Assembly: GCA_963633225.1 (NCBI GenBank)
Contig: CAVGXR010000023.1
Coordinates: 1-12,585 of the forward strand
Length of the DNA stretch: 12,585 bases
Reading direction: 5' to 3'
From: F23-B02 sp963633225
GTDB lineage: Bacteria; Bacillota; Clostridia; Oscillospirales; Oscillospiraceae
Shown here piece after piece: positions 6,746 through 12,585 of the stretch (position 1 is the stretch's first letter; every line of letters begins with the position of its first letter). Made by a program: the position numbers and the translations under genes. The notes beneath the pieces are model-generated. The model saw only the letters and a list, made by a program, of their open reading frames with translations, did no database searches and was not told where the DNA came from.

Positions 6746-7563
6746 TAGAGCTTGTAAAGGAAATGTTCTCCTACCACTTCATGGTCCGCGCCGTCGTTGT
6801 CGGCGTGCTCGTGTCGCTGTGTGCGGCGCTTTTGGGCGTATCGCTTGTGCTCAAGCGCTATTCGATGATAGGCGACGGCCTGTCGCACGTTGGCTTCGGC
6901 GCGCTGGCAATAGCAGCCGCTGTGAACGTCGCACCGCTGTACCTTGCCGTGCCCGTAGTTATCGCGGCGGCCTTCCTGCTGCTGAGGATAAACCAGAACG
7001 GCAAGATCAAGGGCGATGCCGCGATAGCGCTCATATCCTCGTCGTCGCTTGCAATAGGCGTTGTGACCGTATCGCTTACGACCGGCATGAACACCGATGT
7101 TTCAAACTATATGTTCGGCAGCATTTTATCGCTCAGCCGCGCAGACGCTGTTTTGAGCGTCGTGCTCTCGATCGCCGTGCTTTTGATGTTCGTGCTGCTC
7201 TACCCGCGCATATTCGCCGTCACCTTTGACGAGACCTTTGCCCGCGCAACGGGAACAAGGGCTCAGCTTATAAACAGCGTCATCGCCGTTCTCACCGCCG
7301 TGACCGTCGTTATCGGTATGCGCATGATGGGTGCGCTTTTAATTTCGAGCCTCATCATCTTTCCCGCGCTCACCGCAATGCGCCTGTGCCGCAGCTTCAA
7401 AAGCGTCGTTATATGCTCTGGAGCGGTCTCAGTCGTATGCTTTATCATCGGCATGGCCGCGTCCTACGCCTTTGAGCTCCCGTCGGGAGCGGCGATAGTC
7501 ATCGTCAATATCATCGCCTTCGCGGCCTTCTCGCTCATATCATTCTTAAAAAAACGCGCATAA
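6742..7563 (+). CDS. Metal-ion ABC transporter permease (ZnuB-like, ABC-3 family)
   Basis: A 273-aa very hydrophobic protein with about eight to nine membrane segments, matching the ABC-3 family of zinc/manganese permeases. Family landmarks are the early GVSLVLKRYSMIGDGLSHVGFGALA segment (32-56), the cytoplasmic SNYMFGSIL motif (121-129), and GMRMMGALLISSLIIFPALTAMRL (192-215), which includes the coupling region that contacts the ATPase. The C-terminus ends with a basic SFLKKRA. The start overlaps the ATPase stop by 4 nt. No strong terminator follows; only a weak AT-rich hairpin (7580-7603) is seen in the spacer. Confidence 0.95.
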   Translation: MIELVKEMFSYHFMVRAVVVGVLVSLCAALLGVSLVLKRYSMIGDGLSHVGFGALAIAAAVNVAPLYLAVPVVIAAAFLLLRINQNGKIKGDAAIALISSSSLAIGVVTVSLTTGMNTDVSNYMFGSILSLSRADAVLSVVLSIAVLLMFVLLYPRIFAVTFDETFARATGTRAQLINSVIAVLTAVTVVIGMRMMGALLISSLIIFPALTAMRLCRSFKSVVICSGAVSVVCFIIGMAASYAFELPSGAAIVIVNIIAFAAFSLISFLKKRA

Positions 7564-7650
7564 ATTCATCAAAACAGCGAATATTCATCTAAAAATGAAT
7601 ATTATTCACTCTTAACGCCAGATTAACTATAAATAGCGAATATTTTTTCA
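7564..7650. promoter_or_regulatory. Cluster of ARG-box-like half-sites (candidate ArgR/AhrC operator)
   Basis: The AT-rich leader holds repeated ATTCA/TGAAT half-sites: ATTCA at 7564-7568 and 7583-7587, TGAAT at 7596-7600 and ATTCA at 7604-7608. At 7637-7650, directly upstream of the -35 box, CGAATATTTTTTCA matches the known ARG-box core TGAAT-W4-ATTCA at 12 of 14 positions. Two of the sites also form a 9-bp AT-rich hairpin (7580-7588 with 7595-7603). A 10-nt direct repeat, AGCGAATATT, occurs at 7576 and 7635. Position and content fit arginine-type repression of the amino acid importer, but random AT-rich matches are possible. Confidence 0.45.
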
Positions 7651-7658
7651 AAAATTCC

Positions 7659-7687
7659 TTGACATGGATGCATAAACATGCTAATAT
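7659..7687 (+). promoter_or_regulatory. Strong promoter of the amino acid ABC importer operon
   Basis: Perfect -35 TTGACA (7659-7664), 17-nt spacer, and -10 TAATAT (7682-7687) preceded by TGC, which makes an extended -10. The predicted start is near 7694, leaving a leader of about 55 nt. Around 7694-7710 the RNA could form a small stem, CGTCG with CGGCG. The leader is too short for a T-box or a large riboswitch. Confidence 0.85.
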
Positions 7688-7748
7688 AGGCATCGTCGTA
7701 AGAAACGGCGCATGATTTTGTTAAAAATTTTGATAAGAGGGATAAAAA

Positions 7749-8648
7749 ATGAAAAAGATTACAGCACTGGTGCTGGCAATGCTCATGGTATTCTCGCTGT
7801 GTGCATGCGGCAGCAACACCGACAGTAAAGATTCCGACACCGATACGGCAAAGGATTATTCGAGCATGACTCTTGACGAGCTCAAGGCAGAGCTCAAGAC
7901 CGTTGAGGACGGCAAGCTCACCGTAGCTACCAGCCCCGACTTTGCTCCCTATGAGTTCTACGTTGCAGACGAAAACGGCGAGTACAAGATCGTAGGCTTC
8001 GATATGGCTCTTGCTCAGTACATCGCCGACAAGCTCGGCCTTGAGCTTGAGGTCATCCCCATGGACTTTGACGGCACCATCAACGAGCTCGGCTCGAAGA
8101 AGGTAGACCTCGGCATGGCCGGCTACTCTCCCGACCCCGACCGTGAGGGCCTGATGAACTTCTCCTCGATCTACTACAAGGGCGGCCAGTCCTTCGTGTG
8201 CACCAAGGCCACCGCTGACAAGTTCCCGACCTTCGATGCAGCAAACAATGCTGACTACACCATCGGCGCACAGATCGGCTCCATCCAGGCAGACCTTGCA
8301 AAGCAGTACACTCCCGACGCAAACGTCGTTGAGATGGCAAAGGTAACCGATATCATTGCCGATATGCTCGCAGGCAAGATGGACGGCGCATTTATCGAGA
8401 CCGCGGTTGCAGAGACCTACGCAAAGAACTACCCAGACCTGCAGGTCATCTATGATGTCCCATACGATAAGGAAGGCAGCGTTATCGGCGTAAACAAGGA
8501 CAATGCGGCGCTGCTCGCGGCAGTCAACCTCATCATTGAGGAAGCAGTTTCCGACGGTGTTGTTGACCAGTACGTTGCAGAGGCAAACGAGCTTGCTTCC
8601 GGCGAGCACTTCATCCTCAGCGAAGGCCAGATCGTTGCTGAAGACTGA
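7749..8648 (+). CDS. Polar amino acid ABC transporter substrate-binding lipoprotein
   Basis: A 299-aa exported lipoprotein of SBP family 3. It has a signal peptide with lipobox SLCAC (lipid cysteine Cys20), a Ser/Asp-rich linker, then the bilobed binding domain from about residue 55. Landmarks are LTVATSPDFAPYEF, IVGFDMALAQYIADKLGLELE, MDFDGTINELGSKKVDLGMAGYSPDPDREGLMNFSSIYY and IGAQIGSIQADL. The Arg in PDPDREG is the residue that in this family usually binds the ligand's alpha-carboxylate. Ligand identity is not readable; a basic amino acid is suggested only by possible ARG boxes upstream. It has its own strong promoter and is followed by a hairpin before the permease gene, an arrangement that usually gives more binding protein than transporter. 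Confidence 0.95.
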   Translation: MKKITALVLAMLMVFSLCACGSNTDSKDSDTDTAKDYSSMTLDELKAELKTVEDGKLTVATSPDFAPYEFYVADENGEYKIVGFDMALAQYIADKLGLELEVIPMDFDGTINELGSKKVDLGMAGYSPDPDREGLMNFSSIYYKGGQSFVCTKATADKFPTFDAANNADYTIGAQIGSIQADLAKQYTPDANVVEMAKVTDIIADMLAGKMDGAFIETAVAETYAKNYPDLQVIYDVPYDKEGSVIGVNKDNAALLAAVNLIIEEAVSDGVVDQYVAEANELASGEHFILSEGQIVAED

Positions 8649-8670
8649 CAGACCGATAAAAAGCACAGTT

Positions 8671-8700
8671 ATTCTCCCCGGGCATCCCGGGGAGAATTTT
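8671..8700 (+). terminator. Intercistronic hairpin after the binding-protein gene
   Basis: A perfect 12-bp stem, ATTCTCCCCGGG with CCCGGGGAGAAT, with a 3-nt loop (CAT), followed by a short T-run. It is 22 nt after the lipoprotein stop and 34 nt before the permease. Since no promoter is evident after it, it is likely a partial terminator and 3'-end stabiliser that sets the ratio of binding protein to membrane components. Confidence 0.85.
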
Positions 8701-8733
8701 CCCGTTTATTCAAGCTGAAAGGAAATTCGCTTA

Positions 8734-9522
8734 ATGCTTACTTCTCTGATATCACCGGAGGGCTTCCAGCAAGTCACACGCTTCAAGGGCATGTTCATCG
8801 ATGGCCTTGTCTGCACCGTTTCGCTCTCCCTTCTGACCGTTTTGTTCGGTTTCATACTGGCCCTGTTTCTGGCGGCGATGCGCCTTTCCAACTGGCGGCC
8901 GTTCAAGGCGCTCGGCCTCGACAAGGACGGCCACCTGCGCGATCAGGGCATCCTGTCGGCGATAAGCCGCTTCAATCCGATTAGCTTCCTGTCAAGCTGC
9001 TATGTCGAGCTGTTCCGCGCAACGCCTATGCTCGTTCAGCTGTTCATTATCTACTACATACTGTTTGCCAACATCTCGCTGCCAAACTTCAAGCTTTTCG
9101 GAACGATCCGCTTTGACAGGTTTTTGCCCGGCGTTGTCGCACTGAGCCTTAACTCCGCGGCCTACCTGTGCGAGATCATCCGCTCCGGCATCCAGAGCGT
9201 TGACGGCGGACAGACCGAGGCTGCGCGCTCGCTCGGCCTCACGCAGCTGCAGAATATGCGCTTTATCATTCTGCCGCAGGCAATAAAGAACATCCTTCCG
9301 GCTATCGCAAACGAATTTGTCACGATAATCAAGGAATCCTCTATCTGCTATACCATCGGCGTGCAGGAGATCATGTACGCTGTTGCCTCCGTCAAGGGCG
9401 CGACATACCGCATAGCCGAGCCTCTGCTTGTCGCAACGGTCGTGTACTTCTGCCTGACATTCCCCACCTCCAAGATAATCGAACACTTTGAAAGGAAGAT
9501 GAGCGTCGGTGACAAACGATAA
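8734..9522 (+). CDS. Polar amino acid ABC transporter permease (HisM/GlnP family)
   Basis: A 262-aa integral membrane subunit. After a short N-terminus come TM1 (about 20-49, FIDGLVCTVSLSLLTVLFGFILALFLAAM) and the family signature YVELFRATPMLVQLFIIYY (90-108). The cytoplasmic EAA loop, TEAARSLGLTQLQNMRFIILPQA (161-183), docks on the ATPase. KNILPAIANEFVTIIKESSI and a final membrane helix (about 229-247) follow. Between TM1 and the YVELFRATP motif there is a longer polar loop than in typical HisM/GlnP proteins (about 50-88, including LGLDKDGHLRDQGILSAISRFNP). A ribosome binding site AAAGGAA is 9 nt before the ATG. It overlaps the ATPase gene by 14 nt. Confidence 0.95.
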   Translation: MLTSLISPEGFQQVTRFKGMFIDGLVCTVSLSLLTVLFGFILALFLAAMRLSNWRPFKALGLDKDGHLRDQGILSAISRFNPISFLSSCYVELFRATPMLVQLFIIYYILFANISLPNFKLFGTIRFDRFLPGVVALSLNSAAYLCEIIRSGIQSVDGGQTEAARSLGLTQLQNMRFIILPQAIKNILPAIANEFVTIIKESSICYTIGVQEIMYAVASVKGATYRIAEPLLVATVVYFCLTFPTSKIIEHFERKMSVGDKR

Positions 9523-10252
9523 GATCATACAGGTAAAGGACCTGAAGAAATACTACAAAAAGGGCACCATCAAGGCGCTCGACGGCGTTACGGTCGATAT
9601 TAACCGCGGCGACGTTATGGTCGTCATCGGTCCCTCCGGCTCGGGCAAGAGTACGCTCCTGCGCTCGCTCAACCTCCTTGAGGAGCCGACGAGCGGCACC
9701 ATACTGTTCGAGGGCGTTGATATAACCAGCAAGAAGATAGACATAAACAAGCACCGTCAGAAGATGGGCATGGTGTTCCAGCACTTCAACCTCTTCCCGC
9801 ACAAGACGATACTTGAGAACATGACCCTCGCTCCCATCGAGGTAAAGCATGTGCCCAAGGAGGAGGCCAAGGCCAAGGCCATGCAGCTTCTCGAGCGCGT
9901 CGGCCTTGCCGACCGCGCCGACGCATACCCTATCCAGCTCTCAGGCGGCCAGAAGCAGCGTATAGCCATTGTCCGCGCCCTGTGCATGGAGCCTGATGTC
10001 ATGCTCTTTGACGAGCCGACGAGCGCACTTGACCCCGAAATGGTCGGCGAGGTGCTCGACGTTATGAAGGAGCTTGCGCACGACGGCATGACCATGGTCG
10101 TCGTGACCCATGAGATGGGCTTTGCCCGCGAGGTCGGCAACCGCGTCCTGTTCATGGCAGCCGGCAAGCTCGTCGAGGAGGGAACGCCCGAGGAGATATT
10201 CGAGCATCCGCAGAGCGAGCGCCTGCAGGACTTCCTGTCGAAGGTGCTGTAA
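9509..10252 (+). CDS. Polar amino acid ABC transporter ATP-binding protein (GlnQ/HisP family)
   Basis: A 247-aa ATPase with all catalytic motifs: Walker A GPSGSGKST (41-49), Q-loop FQHFNLFPHKTILENMTLAP (90-109, Gln91), signature LSGGQKQR (144-151), Walker B VMLFDEP with Glu169 (164-170), D-loop ALDPEMVGEV (173-182) and switch His201 (VTHEMGFAREV). The latter stretches are typical of the amino acid importer branch (GlnQ/HisP). The start is GTG at 9509, preceded by AGGAAG at 10-nt spacing. It overlaps the permease gene by 14 nt, and no better start lies nearby, since the conserved IIQVKDLKKYY follows directly. The amidohydrolase gene follows after 2 nt. Confidence 0.96.
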   Translation: MTNDKIIQVKDLKKYYKKGTIKALDGVTVDINRGDVMVVIGPSGSGKSTLLRSLNLLEEPTSGTILFEGVDITSKKIDINKHRQKMGMVFQHFNLFPHKTILENMTLAPIEVKHVPKEEAKAKAMQLLERVGLADRADAYPIQLSGGQKQRIAIVRALCMEPDVMLFDEPTSALDPEMVGEVLDVMKELAHDGMTMVVVTHEMGFAREVGNRVLFMAAGKLVEEGTPEEIFEHPQSERLQDFLSKVL

Positions 10253-10254
10253 TA

Positions 10255-11712
10255 ATGTATATGAACGAAAAGAAAAACGAACTTAAAAACGCCGCCATAG
10301 ACTCAATCGGGTCTATGGCGGACTTCTGCAAAAAAACGGCGGACGAGATATGGGAAAATCCCGAGCTGTCGCTGAAGGAATACAAGGCCGCGGCGCTTTA
10401 TTGCAGGATACTGCGCGAGCATGGCTTTGAGGTGCACGAAAAGCTCTGCGGCATTGACACAGCATTCTGCGGCTGCTTCGGCAGCGGCAGGCCGTACATA
10501 GGAGTGCTCGGCGAGTTTGACGCGCTCTCAGGGCTTTCGCAGAAGGCCGGACTGTGCGAAAAAGACCCAGTCGTCCGCGACGGCGACGGTCACGGCTGCG
10601 GACACAATCTGCTGGGCGTGGGCTCGCTTGCAGCGGCCTTCGCGGTAAAAAAATACCTTGAGGACAGCGGCAGCAGCGGTACGGTCATATTCTTCGGCTG
10701 CCCCGGCGAGGAGGGCGGCAGCGGCAAGGCATATCTTGCGCGTGAGCGCGTCTGGGAAAAGCTCGACGCTGCGCTGAGCTGGCATCCCTCGGATGTCAAT
10801 CAGGTCAGGACGGGGACAAATAACTCGTCCATTCAGGTGCTGTATAAATTCAGCGGCGTTGCGGCTCATGCGGCCTCGAGCCCCGAGTTCGGGCGCAGCG
10901 CACTCGATGCGGTGGAGCTTATGAACATAGGCGTGCAGTTTCTGCGCGAGCATATGGCAAGCGACTGCCGCGTGCACTATGCGATCACGAACACCGGCGG
11001 TATATCGCCCAACGTCGTGCAGTCCGAGGCCGAGGTCTTGTACATGACCCGTGCAAACAAGGTGCGCGACTGCGTTGAGCTGCAAAAGCGTGTGGATAAG
11101 ATAGCCGAGGGCGCTGCAATGATGACGGAAACGAGCTTCGAGCGCGTTTTCATCGACGGGACCTCGGAGCTTTTGCCTAACTACACGCTCGAAAAGCTCA
11201 TGTATGATAACTTCGAGCAGGTAGGCGTTCCGCAGCATGACGACGCTGAGCGCTCCTTTGCTGCCGCCCTTCGCAGCACCTTCCCGCCGCAGACGGCAGC
11301 GCCGGGCATAGCCGCGCAGTTTGATGCGGATATAGCCGATACGGTCATGAAAATGACCCACGAGCTCAAGGATCCGCTCAACGACTTTCTCATGCCATAT
11401 TACTCCGGCACGGGCTTTATTGCCGGCAGCACCGATATCGGCGACGTGAGCTGGCTCACGCCGGCAGCGCAGATCGAGGCCGTCACATGGCCGAGCGGTA
11501 TGCCCGGACACACATGGCAGACCGTGAGCTGCGGCAAGAGCAGCATAGCCTATAAGGGTATGCTCTGTGCAGCCAAGGTTCTGGCCGCATCAGTCATTGA
11601 TCTTATCGAAGATCCCGAGCTTTTAAAGAGCGCAAGAGATGAGTTCAAGCGCCGCTCCAAGGCCGGATACACCTGCCCGATAGAGCCGGGAGCTGTCCCT
11701 ATTGCACTGTGA
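10255..11712 (+). CDS. M20-family amidohydrolase (AbgB-like, peptidase M20D)
   Basis: A 485-aa cytoplasmic metallohydrolase resembling the B subunit of p-aminobenzoyl-glutamate hydrolase and related N-acyl-amino-acid amidohydrolases. Metal-site residues are visible: GHGCGHN (112-118; Cys115 and His117), the Glu-Glu pair GEEGG (Glu152/153), His177 (SWHPSD) and His419 (MPGHTWQ). The dimerisation/lid domain includes His205 in GVAAHAASSPEFGRSALDAVELMN, the segment equivalent to the catalytic cross-dimer His region. GSTDIGDVSW (391-400) is strongly characteristic of AbgB. The start is ATG 10255, 8 nt after AAGGTG; the ATG at 10261 is a less well spaced alternative. It is the last gene of the amino acid importer operon, 2 nt after the ATPase, so its substrate probably enters through that importer. 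No abgA partner is visible, and the true substrate is unknown. Confidence 0.9.
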   Translation: MYMNEKKNELKNAAIDSIGSMADFCKKTADEIWENPELSLKEYKAAALYCRILREHGFEVHEKLCGIDTAFCGCFGSGRPYIGVLGEFDALSGLSQKAGLCEKDPVVRDGDGHGCGHNLLGVGSLAAAFAVKKYLEDSGSSGTVIFFGCPGEEGGSGKAYLARERVWEKLDAALSWHPSDVNQVRTGTNNSSIQVLYKFSGVAAHAASSPEFGRSALDAVELMNIGVQFLREHMASDCRVHYAITNTGGISPNVVQSEAEVLYMTRANKVRDCVELQKRVDKIAEGAAMMTETSFERVFIDGTSELLPNYTLEKLMYDNFEQVGVPQHDDAERSFAAALRSTFPPQTAAPGIAAQFDADIADTVMKMTHELKDPLNDFLMPYYSGTGFIAGSTDIGDVSWLTPAAQIEAVTWPSGMPGHTWQTVSCGKSSIAYKGMLCAAKVLAASVIDLIEDPELLKSARDEFKRRSKAGYTCPIEPGAVPIAL

Positions 11713-11725
11713 CGAAGCGAAAATC

Positions 11726-11741
11726 AATTTGTTAACAAATT
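11726..11741. repeat. 16-bp perfect palindrome
   Basis: AATTTGTTAACAAATT, a perfect palindrome in the spacer after the amidohydrolase gene, about 28 nt upstream of the -10 box of the next gene. It could be an operator, or, with the T-rich stretch following (11747-11756), a weak AT-rich terminator. The high AT content lowers confidence that it is functional. Confidence 0.5.
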
Positions 11742-11766
11742 AAAGCTTTCATTTTTCAGGCTTATG

Positions 11767-11775
11767 TGCTATACT
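11767..11775 (+). promoter_or_regulatory. Extended -10 promoter of the anchored exported protein gene
   Basis: TGC-TATACT is a good extended -10 element. The -35 position at 17-nt spacing (11747-11752, TTTCAT) is a poor match, as is common for extended -10 promoters. The predicted start is near 11782, giving a leader of only about 25 nt before the ATG at 11807. Confidence 0.5.
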
Positions 11776-11794
11776 TCGGGTGTTTGTGCACATT

Positions 11795-11799
11795 GGAGG
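11795..11799 (+). promoter_or_regulatory. Ribosome binding site that fixes the start of the exported protein
   Basis: GGAGG with 7-nt spacing to ATG 11807. The reading frame is open back to a GTG at 11780, but that lies upstream of this site and would put a non-hydrophobic extension ahead of the signal peptide, so 11807 is the start. Confidence 0.85.
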
Positions 11800-11806
11800 C
11801 ATTGAT

Positions 11807-12436
11807 ATGAAAAATAAGCTTCTCTTCGTCCTTGTGCTTCTGCTCGTTGCGGCGGCTCTGCCGCTCACGGCGAGCGCCGAGCTCGGGCTCAAGCCCGTTG
11901 CCGACCCGTGGGACGATCCGAATAATCTTATAAAAGACGGCGGGATCTATACGGCGTATAATGAGGACGGATACATCGTCGCGTGGGAAACCCCAGAGTG
12001 CGATGTGAAGGGCAAGTATATGCTCATAAAAAACGACACCGAGCTCACCGTTGAATACCGCGTGAGCTATATGGGCGATGTCCCTTGGGGACATGTCACC
12101 GTCGCCGCTGACGACGGAGGCGAGAGCTTCACCGGCTGGGTGCTCATGAGCGACCTTCTCGGCGCTGACGGCAAGCCTGTGGTGCAGACACCCGTGAGCG
12201 TTCCCGATCACCCCATGATAGCAGACCCCACGCCCGAACCGACGGAGGATCCCGATGCAGCAGCTGAGGCAACGCCGACGCCGACCGTGCCGGTTCGCCC
12301 GCAGCAGGCGATAAACATCAACAACACCTACAATGCCGCTATCGTCTACACCTCGATAGCCATTGCCGCTGCTGCGATAGCCTTTGCCATCCTCGTTCTT
12401 GTAAAGCACAAGGCGCTGAACAAAAAGGGCGAATAA
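11807..12436 (+). CDS. Exported, C-terminally membrane-anchored protein of unknown function
   Basis: A 209-aa protein that I do not recognise as a named family. It has a signal peptide (KNK, hydrophobic core LLFVLVLLLVAAALPL, likely cleavage after TASA at residue 24). An extracytoplasmic domain of about 100 residues follows, with many aromatic and acidic residues and a GESFTGWVLMSDLL ending (105-118) that resembles the last strands of bacterial SH3-like domains. Next comes a Pro/Thr/acidic linker (about 138-166, PTPEPTEDPD and TPTPTVPVRP), then a transmembrane helix (about 178-199) and a short basic cytoplasmic tail KHKALNKKGE. There is no LPXTG motif, so it is anchored by the helix, not by sortase. 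It appears monocistronic, between the importer operon and the CIRCE. A ligand-binding or wall-facing role is possible but not shown. Confidence 0.85.
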   Translation: MKNKLLFVLVLLLVAAALPLTASAELGLKPVADPWDDPNNLIKDGGIYTAYNEDGYIVAWETPECDVKGKYMLIKNDTELTVEYRVSYMGDVPWGHVTVAADDGGESFTGWVLMSDLLGADGKPVVQTPVSVPDHPMIADPTPEPTEDPDAAAEATPTPTVPVRPQQAININNTYNAAIVYTSIAIAAAAIAFAILVLVKHKALNKKGE

Positions 12437-12448
12437 ACCCGCCGCAAA

Positions 12449-12478
12449 GTGACATAATAATATTTGCAGACATAAAAC
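12449..12478 (+). promoter_or_regulatory. Possible promoter of the CIRCE-controlled downstream operon
   Basis: GTGACA (12449-12454), 18-nt spacer, and TAAAAC (12473-12478) place the transcription start inside the CIRCE, the classical arrangement for HrcA repression. A competing candidate is TTCACA (12520-12525), 18 nt, CATAAT (12544-12549), downstream of the CIRCE. Neither is a strong match, and the regulated gene is outside the window. Confidence 0.35.
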
Positions 12479-12479
12479 C

Positions 12480-12506
12480 TTAGCACTCTAAGCATGAGAG
12501 TGCTAA
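12480..12506 (+). promoter_or_regulatory. CIRCE operator (HrcA binding site)
   Basis: TTAGCACTC (12480-12488), a 9-nt spacer, and GAGTGCTAA (12498-12506) match the CIRCE consensus TTAGCACTC-N9-GAGTGCTAA at every arm position. The dyad extends outward to a 15-bp stem (12475-12489 with 12497-12511). CIRCE is bound by the HrcA repressor upstream of hrcA-grpE-dnaK-dnaJ or groES-groEL. No coding sequence is seen in the remaining 79 nt, so the regulated operon must begin beyond the right edge, presumably on the plus strand. The dyad could also act as a transcription barrier for the preceding gene. Confidence 0.95.
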
Positions 12507-12585
12507 GGTTTACATTTTGTTCACACAAACCACTAAGATTATTCATAATTATATGCTATTTTATATACATAAAGAAACAAAAGAC
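12507..12585 (+). other. AT-rich leader downstream of the CIRCE
   Basis: An AT-rich stretch to the window end, without a start codon linked to a good ribosome binding site. A-rich AAAGAAACAAAAGAC closes the window. It is most likely the 5' untranslated leader of the CIRCE-controlled operon. Confidence 0.5.

Noticed and set aside
7580..7603. AT-rich 9-bp hairpin after the metal permease gene, considered as an intrinsic terminator
   Set aside because: The stem has one G-C pair and no T-run follows. It is better seen as part of the ATTCA/TGAAT half-site cluster.
7694..7748. Leader of the amino acid importer, considered as a T-box or riboswitch
   Set aside because: About 55 nt is too short for a T-box or known amino acid riboswitch. 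Only a small imperfect stem is visible.
7623..8666. Long open frame on the minus strand, antisense to the amino acid binding lipoprotein
   Set aside because: The plus-strand protein has a complete signal peptide, lipobox, ribosome binding site and promoter. The antisense frame spans the promoter and terminator and shows no family features.
10528..11511. Long open frame on the minus strand, antisense to the AbgB-like hydrolase
   Set aside because: It is contained inside a gene with intact metal-site motifs, and no ribosome binding site or family resemblance supports it.
12475..12511. The 15-bp dyad read only as an intrinsic terminator
   Set aside because: The T-run is interrupted (TTTACATTTT), and the central 27 nt match the CIRCE consensus exactly including the 9-nt spacer, so the operator reading is much better supported. 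A side role as terminator is not excluded.

Overview
The window looks like a piece of a chromosome from a Gram-positive, low-to-moderate GC Clostridia-type bacterium, probably an Oscillospirales/Ruminococcaceae-like gut commensal. The evidence is sigma-A-type promoters, strong AAGGAGG ribosome binding sites, lipobox lipoproteins, a YerC-type TrpR homologue, an NfeD/SPFH pair, a eukaryote-like hexokinase and a CIRCE element. The placement is inferred from gene content and style, not from a database match. Most genes are ordinary and well recognised, with no phage, transposon, CRISPR or defence locus. The interest lies in the regulatory DNA and in a few gene pairings.

Left part, minus strand (1-2160): a compact operon runs leftwards from yerC (TrpR-like DNA-binding protein) through a SAM-dependent methyltransferase (1-nt overlap) to hslO (Hsp33, redox chaperone, 9-nt gap). 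It is followed by tRNA-Val(UAC) and tRNA-Phe(GAA), which have their own perfect-consensus promoter just past hslO.

Divergent spacer (2161-2408): it holds promoters for both directions and, between them, a perfect 19-bp inverted repeat with a 10-nt centre that no gene or terminator explains.

Plus strand, block 1 (2409-7563): nfeD and an SPFH/stomatin-like gene form a membrane-microdomain pair. A strong hairpin follows, and its T-run merges into the ribosome binding site of a hexokinase gene. That gene overlaps the first gene of a complete zinc/manganese-type ABC importer (lipoprotein, ATPase, permease), and the four are translationally coupled or nearly so.

Plus strand, block 2 (7564-11712): an AT-rich leader with several ARG-box-like half-sites and a strong promoter precedes a polar amino acid ABC importer. 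It consists of a binding lipoprotein, an intercistronic hairpin, a permease and an ATPase, and is followed directly by an M20-family amidohydrolase of the AbgB type. Together they suggest import of amino acids or amino acid conjugates and then hydrolysis of an amide bond.

Right end (11713-12585): a small exported protein of unknown function with a C-terminal membrane anchor, followed by a perfect CIRCE operator (TTAGCACTC-N9-GAGTGCTAA). The CIRCE predicts that an HrcA-controlled heat-shock operon begins just beyond the window.
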